DNA of 64,000 nt from Methanospirillum purgamenti (GCF_018502485.1 NZ_CP075546.1), one strand, 5' to 3'. Counted from the stretch's first letter, positions 18,059-26,649 are shown. The notes: generated from the sequence alone by a model not told the origin. Translations and numbers: made by a program.

Positions 18059-18472
18059 TTGGCTTTTCGCCTGTTTGCTCATGAGGAAATCCCAATTGGT
18101 CCCGTAACCTGTATCTTCTGCACTCCCGGATCGGATGACATCATTCTTGACAACGAATATGCTTATGCCAGGTATGACACGTATCCAGTCTCCCCCCGCT
18201 ACCTGCTCATAATCCCAAAACGGCACATCTCCTCTATCTTTCATGCAACAGAAGAAGAGATTACTGCTCTCTAGGAGCTAGTCCGGGATGCAAAAGGTTT
18301 TCTGGACTGGAATTATTCTCCGGACGGGTATAATATCGGGATAAACGACGGTATAACGGCAGGAAAGACGGTAATGCACCTGCATATCCATATCATCCCC
18401 CGGTATTCCGGGGACATGGCAGATCCGAAAGGAGGGGTCAGGGGAGTAATTCCGGAGAAGCAGAAGTATTGA
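18059..18472 (+). pseudogene. HIT-family hydrolase, copy 2, interrupted by one TAG
   Basis: The frame carries the complete HIT protein: TCIFCTPGSDDIILDNEYAY, RYLLIIPKRHISSIF, YSPDGYNIGINDG, and MHLHIHIIPRYSGDMADP with the HxHxH triad, ending at TGA 18470-18472. The only defect is a TAG at 18272-18274 between TAL and ELVRDAK, where CAG (Gln) would fit. HIT proteins hydrolyse nucleoside phosphoramidates and dinucleotides. The gene would be full length (about 130 aa) if read through. The true start is probably just before TCIFC. Confidence 0.8.
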
Positions 18473-18495
18473 ATAGAAATTAAATTAAACCCGAA

Positions 18496-18726
18496 TTATA
18501 GGAATTCTTCAAACTCTTCAAATGAGATACCGGCTAATTTCAGGGCATGCCGAATAGTACCTGGGGCCAGTTCCTCATGCATCGGAATCACGGTTCCAAC
18601 TTTTCCCTCCGGGGTATTTTTGGAAAGTCGTACATGACTCACTTTCCTTCCTGAAATTACAAATCCAAAATGTTTACATAGTATTTTGATAGCTGATGCA
18701 CCCGAAATTGGTTTATTGGGCGGCAA
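18496..18726 (-). CDS. hicA: HicA-family mRNA interferase toxin
   Basis: The 76-aa protein starts with SGASAIKILCKHFGFVISG and has KVSHVRLSK with the catalytic-type His, then VGTVIPMHEELAPGTIRHAL, matching the small dsRBD-like HicA/YcfA fold. HicA cleaves mRNA when released from HicB. The start ATG overlaps the hicB end by 14 bp, so the order is hicB then hicA on the minus strand. Confidence 0.85.
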   Translation of the reverse strand: MPPNKPISGASAIKILCKHFGFVISGRKVSHVRLSKNTPEGKVGTVIPMHEELAPGTIRHALKLAGISFEEFEEFL

Positions 18727-18925
18727 TCGATGCTACCTCAAAAGTTGTTATTAAACTCCGTGAATGATGAGGAGCAGGAAATTCTTCAAGATAAAGTTCC
18801 GTTGCTTCTTTGAGATTTGTAATAGCCTCTTCTATACTCTTTCCCTGGCTTACAGTACCAGTTTGCGGGCATAATGCAACAAAGAATTCCCCTTCCTGAT
18901 GAATTATTGCAGTAAATGTATCCAT
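18713..18925 (-). CDS. hicB: HicB-family antitoxin
   Basis: The 70-aa protein has the HicB N-terminal fold: TAIIHQEGEFFVALCPQTGT followed by SIEEAITNLKEATELYLEEF. It lacks the C-terminal DNA-binding domain, as is common for the short archaeal HicB. It is encoded directly upstream of hicA and overlaps it. Confidence 0.85.
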   Translation of the reverse strand: MDTFTAIIHQEGEFFVALCPQTGTVSQGKSIEEAITNLKEATELYLEEFPAPHHSRSLITTFEVASIAAQ

Positions 18926-19075
18926 GATATACCTCCAAAAGGTGAGACGATTATAATAAACCTGTAATGGGTACCCAATTCTCTATTAATTATATCTTTT
19001 TAATCTGAACATAAATTATTTCTCTTTATTTTCATTTTTATGAAGAGCAAATATTTATTGATATCAAAGGATATC
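18926..19075. other. AT-rich gap upstream of hicBA
   Basis: Likely holds the hicBA promoter. No clear operator palindrome seen. Confidence 0.35.
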
Positions 19076-19168
19076 CTGCATATCCATATCATCCCCCGGT
19101 ATTCCGGAGACATGGTAGATCCAGAGGGAGGGGGCAGGGGCGTAATTCCGGAGAAGCAGAAGTATTGA
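19076..19168 (+). pseudogene. HIT-family remnant, copy 3
   Basis: The 30-codon frame reads LHIHIIPRYSGDMVDPEG and RGVIPEKQKY with stop 19166-19168. It matches the last 30 residues of copy 2, including the HxH active-site residues. Everything upstream of the catalytic motif is gone. Confidence 0.75.
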
Positions 19169-19313
19169 TCCATAAGCCATGGCGGGATATATGAACTGAA
19201 TAATAAAAGCCATTGAAATACCGAAATCCCTCAATACTCCAAAATAAAATTCATTTAACTAAATCATTACATTAAATTTGATTCATGATGCAAAAATTCA
19301 GTCAGGTGATATA

Positions 19314-19504
19314 ATGACGAAAGTTCAGACCAGAGTGCTATTCTCTACATTAGAATCCTTAAAGCCAAAATTAATGGAACAATATCATATCACCAGTATT
19401 GGAGTATAAATCAATTGTTGATATGGAAAACAATAACTGAAGAAATTCTTCCATTGATCGTTGTATTAAAATCCATACTTGCCAGGGTGGATAAAAAAGA
19501 ATAA
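19314..19504 (+). pseudogene. MNT-HEPN fusion remnant (internal deletion)
   Basis: ATG 19314 opens the same MNT start as at 4826 (KVQTRVLFSTLESLKPKLME), but after ITSIGV a stop appears and the DNA jumps to the C-terminus of the HEPN gene (LIWKTITEEILPLIVVLKSI, stop 19502-19504). The MNT C-terminus, the HEPN N-terminus and its RxxxxH motif are deleted. The upstream intergenic DNA is similar to 4680-4825, so this is a decayed duplicate. Confidence 0.75.
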
Positions 19505-19764
19505 TCTGATTTGTTAATACCAGTCTCCCCAGGCCACTTGCCTGTAATCCCAAAACTGACCCTCCCTCTCCCATCTCCCTAACATCCCCCCATTGTGCCC
19601 AATAATCTCATCTTCCTACCCGATTTCATGCAACCCCCATCCGGATACCCGATACCCGAAATACATGACCGGAAAAGAACTGGACCGGCTCTGTGAGTGG
19701 GCTAACCTGTGAAAGAACGGTTTTGGTGGATGGTGGCTTCGTCGGCAGATCCTTCTCGAATTGA
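19505..19764. other. Gap downstream of the tetR gene
   Basis: No gene seen. Confidence 0.35.
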
Positions 19765-20415
19765 TTAAAATTCAGTAAATCCAGTGCAGATATCATATCC
19801 CGGACAGTCCAGGGGACATTTTTCAGAGAATTTATCTCTCCCTGATTCCAGGAATAGTGCTCTGATAATTTCAATCCACCGGATACGAAGTTCATCATGT
19901 TCCACTCCCAGGATAATCATCATTCGCATTCCGTTAAAGATTGATAAAAGAGCGATAGCGAGAGTTCTTGGATCGGTTGTTGATGTAACGTATCCCTTTT
20001 TTTGTTGTTCTGCGATGGTTTTTGTGGATTCTTCGATTCCAATTTTCATTCGTTCTATGGAATAATTTCCGATTTCAGGTTCATATTTGGTCATCCCAAT
20101 GAGTTCCAGGAGTAATGCATGTTCATTGCTTTCAGATGACATCATCTGATCGAAAACAGTTATCCATGTGGCGATGGGGCATTTATTAGATTTCTGTGGT
20201 GACTGAATCCGGCGGTATTCTCCCTGAAGGATTTTTGCACTCTCAAGAATCAACTCATTTTTATTTTTGAAATAGCGGTATAAGGCAGGTTTGGTGACGT
20301 TCAGGTGTTTTGCGATATCGTCCATGGTAGTTCTGCAATATCCTTTTTGGTACATTACCTCCAGACCTGCGTTCACAATTCTATTTTTTGCTTCCTTCCG
20401 GTACTCCGGGACCAT
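19765..20415 (-). CDS. TetR-family transcriptional repressor
   Basis: The N-terminal HTH is clear: GYCRTTMDDIAKHLNVTKPA followed by LYRYFKNKNELI at residues 25-60. A helical ligand-binding domain fills the rest of 216 residues. The tail carries CPLDCPGYDIC, an unusual Cys group that could sense metal or redox. It is divergent from the amidohydrolase-methyltransferase pair starting at 20629, and a perfect palindrome lies between them at 20486-20505. It most likely represses both directions. Confidence 0.85.
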   Translation of the reverse strand: MVPEYRKEAKNRIVNAGLEVMYQKGYCRTTMDDIAKHLNVTKPALYRYFKNKNELILESAKILQGEYRRIQSPQKSNKCPIATWITVFDQMMSSESNEHALLLELIGMTKYEPEIGNYSIERMKIGIEESTKTIAEQQKKGYVTSTTDPRTLAIALLSIFNGMRMMIILGVEHDELRIRWIEIIRALFLESGRDKFSEKCPLDCPGYDICTGFTEF

Positions 20416-20485
20416 TTTTGACGTAAAATCAACCTCCTAATAATATATGCGTCTTAAGTATATCTCGATTACCTGTAAAATACAG

Positions 20486-20505
20486 AAGTTACTATAGAGT
20501 AACTT
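20486..20505. promoter_or_regulatory. Candidate TetR operator palindrome
   Basis: AAGTTACTATAGAGTAACTT is an 8-bp perfect inverted repeat with a 4-bp spacer. It lies between the divergent tetR and amidohydrolase genes, about 70 bp upstream of tetR. Confidence 0.65.
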
Positions 20506-20628
20506 ATTTTAATAATTAGTAAGATAGTGAATAATAGACTATTCGAATAAAGATCGGCAGAATGGAGAAATCTGCTAAATTTTAATTTCATTATCCGGAT
20601 AGTGGGTCTGATCAAAAAAAGGGCTATT

Positions 20629-22230
20629 ATGACACTCGATACAAAGAAAGAACGACTGATTGCTTTTACAGGTGGACAGATACTGACGATGGATCCTGAA
20701 AATAATAAAGCAGAAGTAGTCATTATCAGGGGGAACAGGATTATTGACATCGGTGATGCGGAGATTGTTAATCAGTATCCTGATGTTGATATTGTCAATT
20801 TGGACGGGCGGACTCTTTTACCCGGTTTTATAGATTCACACAATCATCTATCCTCATTTGCCTGTTTCTTTCCGAACTGGGTAAATCTCTTCGGTCTTAT
20901 GACAAAAGAGGAGATTCTTGATGCATTGAAAAAACATGTTCAAATGAATCCAGGAAATGGATGGATAGTCGGATTTGGATGGTTTGATGCAAAATCAGGG
21001 GGCATAGATCTGAACCGGTTTGATCTTGATGAAATTGGTTTTGTTCGTCCTGTGCTTCTTATCCAGGCTACATTTCACATGAGTGTAACAAATAGTCTGG
21101 GACTGGAGATGGCTGGTATTGACTCCCCTACACCAAATCCCCGGTGTGGAACTATTATTCGGGATCGTGATGGAAAACCAACCGGAGTTCTGATAGAGAA
21201 CGCTCAGAGTTCTGTATTCAATCTGACCATGAACACTGAAATCGGGGAGCATGCTGAACTTATCAGGGTCCGGGCTTTAGAACTTCTCTCATTTGGAATT
21301 ACTGCAATTCATGATCCCGGTGTCACATTAAAAGCTGCAGAGGCGTATCGTTTTCTGTATAATCGGGAAAACTTGCCGGTATCAGTGCTCATGATGCCTC
21401 ATGGAGCGACAATTCTCGATAATGATCCTGGTATGTGGCTCGAAGGTCCGAAAACCGGAAGTGGTGATGAACATCTCCGCATAGGTCCAGTCAAGATCTT
21501 TGCTGATGGAGCAACACCGGAAACTGTTGCATATGATATGGTTATCCGGGGACAAACGATGAAAAGCGGTTCCTTCCGGGATGATTTTCGCGGGATATTA
21601 TATGATGCAACCAGAAAGGGATTTCGTGTTTGTGTCCATTCTTTTGGAAATGCTACCACTGATGCGGTTCTTGATGCGTTTGAAGAAGCAAAGAAATATG
21701 CCCCTCCGGAATTAGAAATAAGACCTCGTCTTGAGCATGTGACGTTAATTTCAGATTCACAGATCCGCCGTCTTGCAGTAATGGGTGGATGTGTCTCTAT
21801 TCAGCCTCAATTCCTTATGCGAGCTGCAAATTTCTCCCGTGCACCGGTGGAAAATGCGAAGTGGCTGCCATATGCCGATCTTTTTAAATCAGGAGTGTGT
21901 GTTGCCGCATCAAGTGATGATCCCGGTGGATTCATGGATGCACGGGATCCGTTGAAGGGTGCTGTGATGGGATCTACGATGAGTAATGGTGATGGAAACA
22001 CCGTATTTCCGGATCAAGTTCTTCCCTTTCAGCGGTGGCTGTGGTTTTATACTGCCGGAAGTGCGTATGCCGGAGGGCAGGAACACGAACGAGGAATGCT
22101 TAAAAAAGGACTGGTTGCTGATCTCGTAATCCTCAAAGGGGCACTTGATCCCGAAAATCCCCCGGTGGTTGATGAGACCTACAAAGATGGCAGGTTGGTA
22201 TTCAAGCACCAAAATGAGGTTAATGTATGA
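20629..22230 (+). CDS. Metal-dependent amidohydrolase (YtcJ-like)
   Basis: Start chosen at ATG 20629 (MTLDTKKERL). The 533-aa protein has the amidohydrolase 3 family layout: an N-terminal β-sandwich (TGGQILTMDPENNKAEVVII), LPGFIDSHNHLS with H71 and H73 as metal ligands, then VCVHSFGNATTDAVLDAF and RPRLEHVTLI with later ligands, and VAASSDDPGGFMDARDPL with the catalytic Asp. YtcJ-like enzymes hydrolyse amide or N-acyl bonds of small substrates; the substrate here is unknown. It overlaps the next gene by ATGA and is divergent from the TetR gene. Confidence 0.85.
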   Translation: MTLDTKKERLIAFTGGQILTMDPENNKAEVVIIRGNRIIDIGDAEIVNQYPDVDIVNLDGRTLLPGFIDSHNHLSSFACFFPNWVNLFGLMTKEEILDALKKHVQMNPGNGWIVGFGWFDAKSGGIDLNRFDLDEIGFVRPVLLIQATFHMSVTNSLGLEMAGIDSPTPNPRCGTIIRDRDGKPTGVLIENAQSSVFNLTMNTEIGEHAELIRVRALELLSFGITAIHDPGVTLKAAEAYRFLYNRENLPVSVLMMPHGATILDNDPGMWLEGPKTGSGDEHLRIGPVKIFADGATPETVAYDMVIRGQTMKSGSFRDDFRGILYDATRKGFRVCVHSFGNATTDAVLDAFEEAKKYAPPELEIRPRLEHVTLISDSQIRRLAVMGGCVSIQPQFLMRAANFSRAPVENAKWLPYADLFKSGVCVAASSDDPGGFMDARDPLKGAVMGSTMSNGDGNTVFPDQVLPFQRWLWFYTAGSAYAGGQEHERGMLKKGLVADLVILKGALDPENPPVVDETYKDGRLVFKHQNEVNV

Positions 22231-22946
22231 ATCATGGGGAGAATCCGAATTTCCAGGCAAAGGAGGATGAGAATGAGTGGAATATCCGTATTAAGGGGAT
22301 TGTCTATGGCCTTATTCCGGTTGTCATCATGGGAGTGGTACTTTTTGGTTCATCCGGTACGCTGTTCTGGCCGATGGCATGGGTTATCCTTGGTACGTTA
22401 TTCCTGGCTACAACGCTTGTAACACTTTTTTGCAGCCCTGATCTGATTACTGAGCGGATGGTGAAAAAACCCGGAGTAAAGAAATGGGATTCTTTTCTGG
22501 TAACAGTGATGAATGTAATGGGTTTTTTAACGCTATTTGTTGCCGGACTGGATATGAGGTTTAACTGGACCGGAGAAATGGTATTCTCTATACAGATTGC
22601 GGCGTTATGTTTCTTTTTATCCGGATACCTGATATTTTCATGGGCCATGTTGTCGAACCGGTTTTTTTCAACCGTTGTTCGAATTCAGGAGGAGAAGGGT
22701 CATTATGCCATCATGTCCGGTCCGTACCGGTTTATAAGACATCCCGGCTATATGGGCTTTATTCTTATTGTTCTTGCCCAGCCCCTGATGTTAGGATCTT
22801 TATGGGCATTATTCCCCGGAGTAGTCACCGCAGCACTTTTTGTTGTGAGAACCAGGAAGGAGGATGATGTACTGGTATCAGAACTGAATGGATACTCTAT
22901 GTATATTCAGGAAGTGAAGTATCGCCTTATTCCGGGGATTTGGTGA
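22227..22946 (+). CDS. Isoprenylcysteine/phospholipid methyltransferase-like membrane protein
   Basis: The 239-aa protein has about five transmembrane segments and the ICMT/PEMT signature: GHYAIMSGPYRFIRHPGYMG followed by VRTRKEDDVL at the C-terminus. This family methylates lipids or isoprenylated cysteines using SAM at the membrane. The 4-bp ATGA overlap with the amidohydrolase means translational coupling; the two enzymes probably act in one pathway under TetR control. A substrate cannot be deduced. Confidence 0.8.
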   Translation: MNHGENPNFQAKEDENEWNIRIKGIVYGLIPVVIMGVVLFGSSGTLFWPMAWVILGTLFLATTLVTLFCSPDLITERMVKKPGVKKWDSFLVTVMNVMGFLTLFVAGLDMRFNWTGEMVFSIQIAALCFFLSGYLIFSWAMLSNRFFSTVVRIQEEKGHYAIMSGPYRFIRHPGYMGFILIVLAQPLMLGSLWALFPGVVTAALFVVRTRKEDDVLVSELNGYSMYIQEVKYRLIPGIW

Positions 22947-22951
22947 GAATG

Positions 22952-23220
22952 TTAGGTATGTGTAAATTCATCTATCCGGGATGATATGATGGCTTCCTGC
23001 ATGATAAGCGGGGTGAGGAGGAGATCCGGGTTATGCTCCGGAAAAGCCTGTCAAACAGAGCCAGGGCTGCATTTGCAGCACCAATGAGAGGAACAAGACT
23101 AATCCGATCAATGTCTGATGTCGGTAAGGGTTCTGGTCTCATGAATGGGTGGTATTTGTGGGTCACATGATAAGGATCTGGTACCAACAACAGATCCAGG
23201 TCTTTTATAATAAATGTCAA
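22952..23220 (-). pseudogene. Fic-family protein N-terminal remnant, frameshifted
   Basis: The first frame reads RPEPLPTSDIDRISLVPLIG followed by AANAALALFDRLF. After one frameshift near 23042 it reads NPDLLLTPLIMQEAIISSRI. This is the N-terminal Fic_N region, which ends in an (S/T)xxx(E/D)xx inhibitory-like stretch. The catalytic Fic core (HPFxxGNGR) is missing. A dead Fic/AMPylase gene is the best reading. Confidence 0.65.
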
Positions 23221-23248
23221 GATCGTTTACAGTAACTTTTGGCATAAT

Positions 23249-23765
23249 TTACCTTCCTATCACTTTTTCATTTACTTTTTCAGGAAATCCCAGGAACTCT
23301 AGCGCACGGTTCCGGATTCGGATCATTTCTGGTTCAGGAGAAATCCCTGTTTTTGCCGGTGGATCGACATACGTAAGAGTAAACGCCATCCGGTCATCAG
23401 TCCCGATTCCACCCATCACAAGTGGATTAATCTCGCTGGCTGAAGGAAGAAATACCAGACGTTCAAGGTAGAGTTCATCGTTAGATTCTGGAATTTCTAT
23501 TTTTCCGAGGTTTGATGGTATGAATCCCGGAATCATATTCTGAAAATTCCTGTTTAATGTCATTGCGATATTTCCTGAATCCTGAATGAACCTTCGAAGT
23601 ATTTCGGTTTGGGAGTAAGCTTTTGGGACCAGGTCAGAAAATGGAGCAAATGCGGCCATTGCATCAAGGAGAGAATGATCAAATGGAGGCATATCGAGTC
23701 CTGACGGGTCTGGATTTTTAAGAAGCAGATGAATTGCTTTGGTTATAATACACTGCCAAAGATTT
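23249..23765 (-). pseudogene. Condensation/acetyltransferase-like remnant (C-terminal third)
   Basis: The frame is open from about 23765, but ATG is first met at 23692. The sequence NRNFQNMIPGFIPSNLGKIE and VMGGIGTDDRMAFTLTYVDP resembles the C-terminal part of CoA-dependent acyltransferases of the condensation/alcohol-acetyltransferase fold, about 150 of 430 residues. The HHxxxD active site lies in the missing part. The call is tentative. Confidence 0.45.
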
Positions 23766-23878
23766 TAGAATAATCGAAGTGAAACACCGGTTATTCTTAA
23801 TCCTGGACTCAATATGCACTTATAATTACATCATAACAATTTTTTAAATACCCAGAAAGTTATCCATTATTCGATAGA

Positions 23879-24088
23879 TCACATCCGGAGGAATTTTTTA
23901 TCAAACTGGAACATAATACAGCCTCTTTCATCCCACCAGTCACAACCCTTACAGAACTCATGATTCCGGGTACACTTTTTCCCCACATTCTCAAATGGAC
24001 AATTCTCCCTTTTTTTACAGACAAAACAACATGTCCCTGTAGGTCTTCCTGCAATATAATCCGGATTGATAAAAGAATTATAGTTCAA
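23879..24088 (-). CDS. Small Cys-rich protein coupled to LCM methyltransferase, 69 aa
   Basis: The 69-aa protein has eight Cys residues, in CCFVCKKRENC, KKCTRNHEFCKGC and RGC, suggesting Zn or Fe-S binding. Its ATG overlaps the methyltransferase stop by 4 bp (24085-24088), so the two are translationally coupled. The C-rich sequence is unlike a remnant, and no other family signature is visible. It is the last gene of a three-gene operon (24960-25112, 24085-24963, 23879-24088). Confidence 0.7.
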   Translation of the reverse strand: MNYNSFINPDYIAGRPTGTCCFVCKKRENCPFENVGKKCTRNHEFCKGCDWWDERGCIMFQFDKKFLRM

Positions 24089-24963
24089 GGAATTGTCACC
24101 TCGACGAAAGAGAGAAGGTTACAGACATTCCGGTCCCCGCATTTCCCATTGAAGTAAATTTTTTTGTACTCTTCACTGGTGATGATTCTTGGATTCGCAA
24201 ATTTCCATTGACAGAGAAAATCTATCTCCTGATTGTCGGGAATCCCGAATTTGAGAGGTTCACCCATCATCCGGGTAAATGATGTAATATGTTTCGCGAT
24301 TTCATCAGGATTTGTTCCATTAATTACCGACTCAGGGTAATAATCGAAGATCATTTTGCTCCCTGTCCTGGTGCTGGAAGAGATAAATGAAAAGAGATCA
24401 TAGATTATTTCCGGAGGCAGGTACATGGAAAGCCCCTCAAGGACAAAGAGGGTCTTTTTATAATCGCAATATCCGGAAGAGAACAAACTATCCTTAAGTT
24501 TTTGTGTCTCAAGATCAACTGGGACATATCTCACATTTTCAGGTAATTTACCGGAAAATTCGATTATTTTTTCCTTTTTATAGCATTGAGTTTCCTGATG
24601 ATCAACTTCGAATATGGTGATCTCTGATTGAAGTTCTTTAATTCTCAATGCACGTGTGTCATAACCCGCTCCAAGAAAGACAAATTGAGTACATCCGGAG
24701 ATAGCACAGTTTTCAACAAGATCATCAAAATACCTCACCCTGGCACGAATGGAATTTCCAAGACCGGGAAACATCTGTTCCATTTCTTCAAGTTTTTTTT
24801 CAGCTTCCTTTGGATGTTCAGCTGCATACTTTAATATCTCTGGATTAACGAAATGGATAGCATAGGGATCATAAAATATCCGTTCATTTTCCGGGAGCAT
24901 TGATTCTGCAACGCGATGCATGGCAATTCCTTCTGCCATTTTACTTGGGCTTTTTTTTATCAT
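24085..24963 (-). CDS. LCM-family SAM-dependent methyltransferase
   Basis: The 292-aa protein belongs to the leucine carboxyl methyltransferase family (PF04072 type). It shows RARVRYFDDLVENC, FVFLGAGYDTRALRI (SAM-binding glycine motif), IFEVDHQETQCYKKE and VLEGLSMYLPPEI, all in the expected order. Archaeal and bacterial members methylate small molecules or carboxyl groups; this one's substrate is unknown. Both neighbours overlap it by ATGA, and the divergent TetR gene at 25287 probably controls the operon. Confidence 0.85.
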   Translation of the reverse strand: MIKKSPSKMAEGIAMHRVAESMLPENERIFYDPYAIHFVNPEILKYAAEHPKEAEKKLEEMEQMFPGLGNSIRARVRYFDDLVENCAISGCTQFVFLGAGYDTRALRIKELQSEITIFEVDHQETQCYKKEKIIEFSGKLPENVRYVPVDLETQKLKDSLFSSGYCDYKKTLFVLEGLSMYLPPEIIYDLFSFISSSTRTGSKMIFDYYPESVINGTNPDEIAKHITSFTRMMGEPLKFGIPDNQEIDFLCQWKFANPRIITSEEYKKIYFNGKCGDRNVCNLLSFVEVTIP

Positions 24964-25112
24964 GTGAATATCACTCTTTTTTCAAGAAATGCCAGGTCTT
25001 TGTTACTATCCGGGAAGTATTTCCTATGGGTCATGAGTATTTGGTGATTATCCGCATACCTTTCTGAGGCAGTTTCTCTTCCAGTTGAGAAGGATTCTTT
25101 AATTATTGCCAT
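24960..25112 (-). CDS. Small protein upstream of LCM methyltransferase, 50 aa
   Basis: Minus-strand ATG at 25110-25112 is preceded by an AGGAG site 7 bases away. The frame reads MAIIKESFSTGRETASERYA and ends with a TGA overlapping the methyltransferase ATG as ATGA (24960-24963). The SD, spacing and coupling argue that it is translated. No family is recognised. It could be a substrate peptide, a leader or a truncated gene. Confidence 0.6.
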   Translation of the reverse strand: MAIIKESFSTGRETASERYADNHQILMTHRKYFPDSNKDLAFLEKRVIFT

Positions 25113-25156
25113 TTTCCCGCTCCTAAACATTTTAATGTAAATTAGGTCCAGAAATA

Positions 25157-25212
25157 TTACAATTAGTATTGTAACATTTTCTGTATATATTTTACATACT
25201 ATTTGGTATGTA
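25157..25212. promoter_or_regulatory. Two candidate TetR operator palindromes
   Basis: TTACAATTAGTATTGTAA at 25157-25174 is a 7-bp perfect inverted repeat with a 4-bp spacer. TACATACTATTTGGTATGTA at 25193-25212 is a second, with a 6-bp spacer. Both lie between the divergent TetR gene and the methyltransferase operon. Confidence 0.6.
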
Positions 25213-25286
25213 TTAATCCCATCGGTATGGATCTTATTCTTCCCTATAGTTTTTTCACTCTGTCAGGTGCATATCTTATAGAAAGA

Positions 25287-25931
25287 ATGCCAAAAGTAGT
25301 CCCTGAATATAAAGAAGAAGCAAAAAGACGAATTATAGACGCTGCGATGGAAGTGATAGCAGAACGGGGATGCGATCAATTAACTTTTGACTACGTAGCA
25401 GAAAAGATCGGGGTTACCAAAGGGGCAGTTTACTGGTATTTCAAAACAAAGGATGAATTGATAACGGCCGTTATGAAAAAATTTCAAAGTGAATTTGAAC
25501 GTATCAATTTTGATTCTTTTTATAATCGTCCGATTGACGAGATGTTCTTGCAGATATTTAATAAATTTTCTCTTACTGATCACCGGCAAAGAGCGGTATT
25601 TTTTGAAATGTTTGCAATGGCTGTACGGAATCTGGAACTTCGGCGTTCGACACGTGACTATTATGCCAGCCTGATTACTACCTTCGAGGATGCTGTTAAA
25701 AAAGAACAAAAACAGAACCCAAAACGTAATCAGATGGACTCCCATAAAGTGGCGCTTCTTATGGTGGCTCTTTATTCCGGGCTGCAGAATTTTGAACTGG
25801 TCTGGATGTGTCAGGATGAGATGAAAGAACTCTGGCTTGATGGAATTCGTCTTCTGTTTAATCCTCTGGATGATGAAATATCAGACATGAAAAAGAAATC
25901 AGATAAGAAAACCAATGAGAAAAAAACATAA
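25287..25931 (+). CDS. TetR-family transcriptional repressor
   Basis: ATG 25287 begins MPKVVPEYKEEAKRRIIDAA; an ORF extension upstream to 25203 has no SD and is ignored. The HTH reads QLTFDYVAEKIGVTKGAVYW followed by YFKTKDELI (residues 25-60). The C-terminal ligand domain is helical (214 aa in total). It is a close type match to the TetR at 19765, but the ligand domains differ. It faces the methyltransferase operon across two palindromes. Confidence 0.85.
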   Translation: MPKVVPEYKEEAKRRIIDAAMEVIAERGCDQLTFDYVAEKIGVTKGAVYWYFKTKDELITAVMKKFQSEFERINFDSFYNRPIDEMFLQIFNKFSLTDHRQRAVFFEMFAMAVRNLELRRSTRDYYASLITTFEDAVKKEQKQNPKRNQMDSHKVALLMVALYSGLQNFELVWMCQDEMKELWLDGIRLLFNPLDDEISDMKKKSDKKTNEKKT

Positions 25932-25936
25932 AAATC

Positions 25937-26152
25937 TCAATCTGCAAGACACTTATATCCTATTCCGCTGGTTAATGGAACCATGAGAAGTGATATCACA
26001 ATTATTAAGACTCCGGCTCCTATCAGATGGTAATGCCGGAAATAGTCTATTTTTCTTGAGAAAAAATGCTGAAAAACCGGAGTTGAAATAACCGATATTA
26101 AGATGATACGTCCGATCTCGGATGATGAGATGTCAATATCCGAATAGAATCT
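25937..26152 (-). pseudogene. MFS-like transporter C-terminal remnant
   Basis: The minus strand reads SEIGRIILISVISTPVFQHF, then HYHLIGAGVLIIVISLLMVP and stops at 25937. The pattern of two hydrophobic helices around a basic loop resembles the C-terminal end of a drug/sugar MFS transporter. A TAG lies immediately upstream, and no start or N-terminal helices exist. Only 71 codons remain. Confidence 0.35.
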
Positions 26153-26235
26153 CTATTTTCTAGAAAATTTACACCTGTCAATAATTACCTATACAATTGT
26201 ATTTTTATTCACGGAACATACTCAATGAGAGAAAT

Positions 26236-26649
26236 ATGACTCCATCCATCCCTCTGCAGCAAACCGCCAGACTTATCGCTCCATGTGGCATGAATTGTGC
26301 TTTATGTCTCGCTTTTCAACGCCAAAAAAAGAGATGTCCCGGATGCATGGAGGAAGACCCGAACAAACCACATTCTTGTCAGGTATGTATAATACGCAAT
26401 TGTCCGACTATCCTGAATAATTCATCTCATTTCTGTTATGAATGTGAAAATATGCCTTGTAAACGGCTTAAACAACTGGATAAGCGGTATCGGATGAAAT
26501 ATGGGATGAGTATGATCGAAAACCTAAACGAGATAAAAGAAAAAGGCATGGATGTTTTCCTTACGGATCAGGTTGAAACGTATACCTGCAAAACATGTGG
26601 AGGCTTAATGTGTGTTCATCGCTCCCGGTGCCTTACGTGTGAGCCATGA
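26236..26649 (+). CDS. DUF3795-type Cys-rich protein, 137 aa
   Basis: From ATG 26236 (MTPSIPLQQTARLIAPCGMN) the protein contains many Cys pairs: CGMNCALCLAFQ, CPGCMEEDP, CQVCIIRNC, CYECENMPC, CKTCGG and CLTCEP. It matches the DUF3795 family common in methanogens, whose function is unknown but whose Cys clusters suggest Zn or Fe-S binding. It has an intact frame and ends at 26649. Confidence 0.7.
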   Translation: MTPSIPLQQTARLIAPCGMNCALCLAFQRQKKRCPGCMEEDPNKPHSCQVCIIRNCPTILNNSSHFCYECENMPCKRLKQLDKRYRMKYGMSMIENLNEIKEKGMDVFLTDQVETYTCKTCGGLMCVHRSRCLTCEP

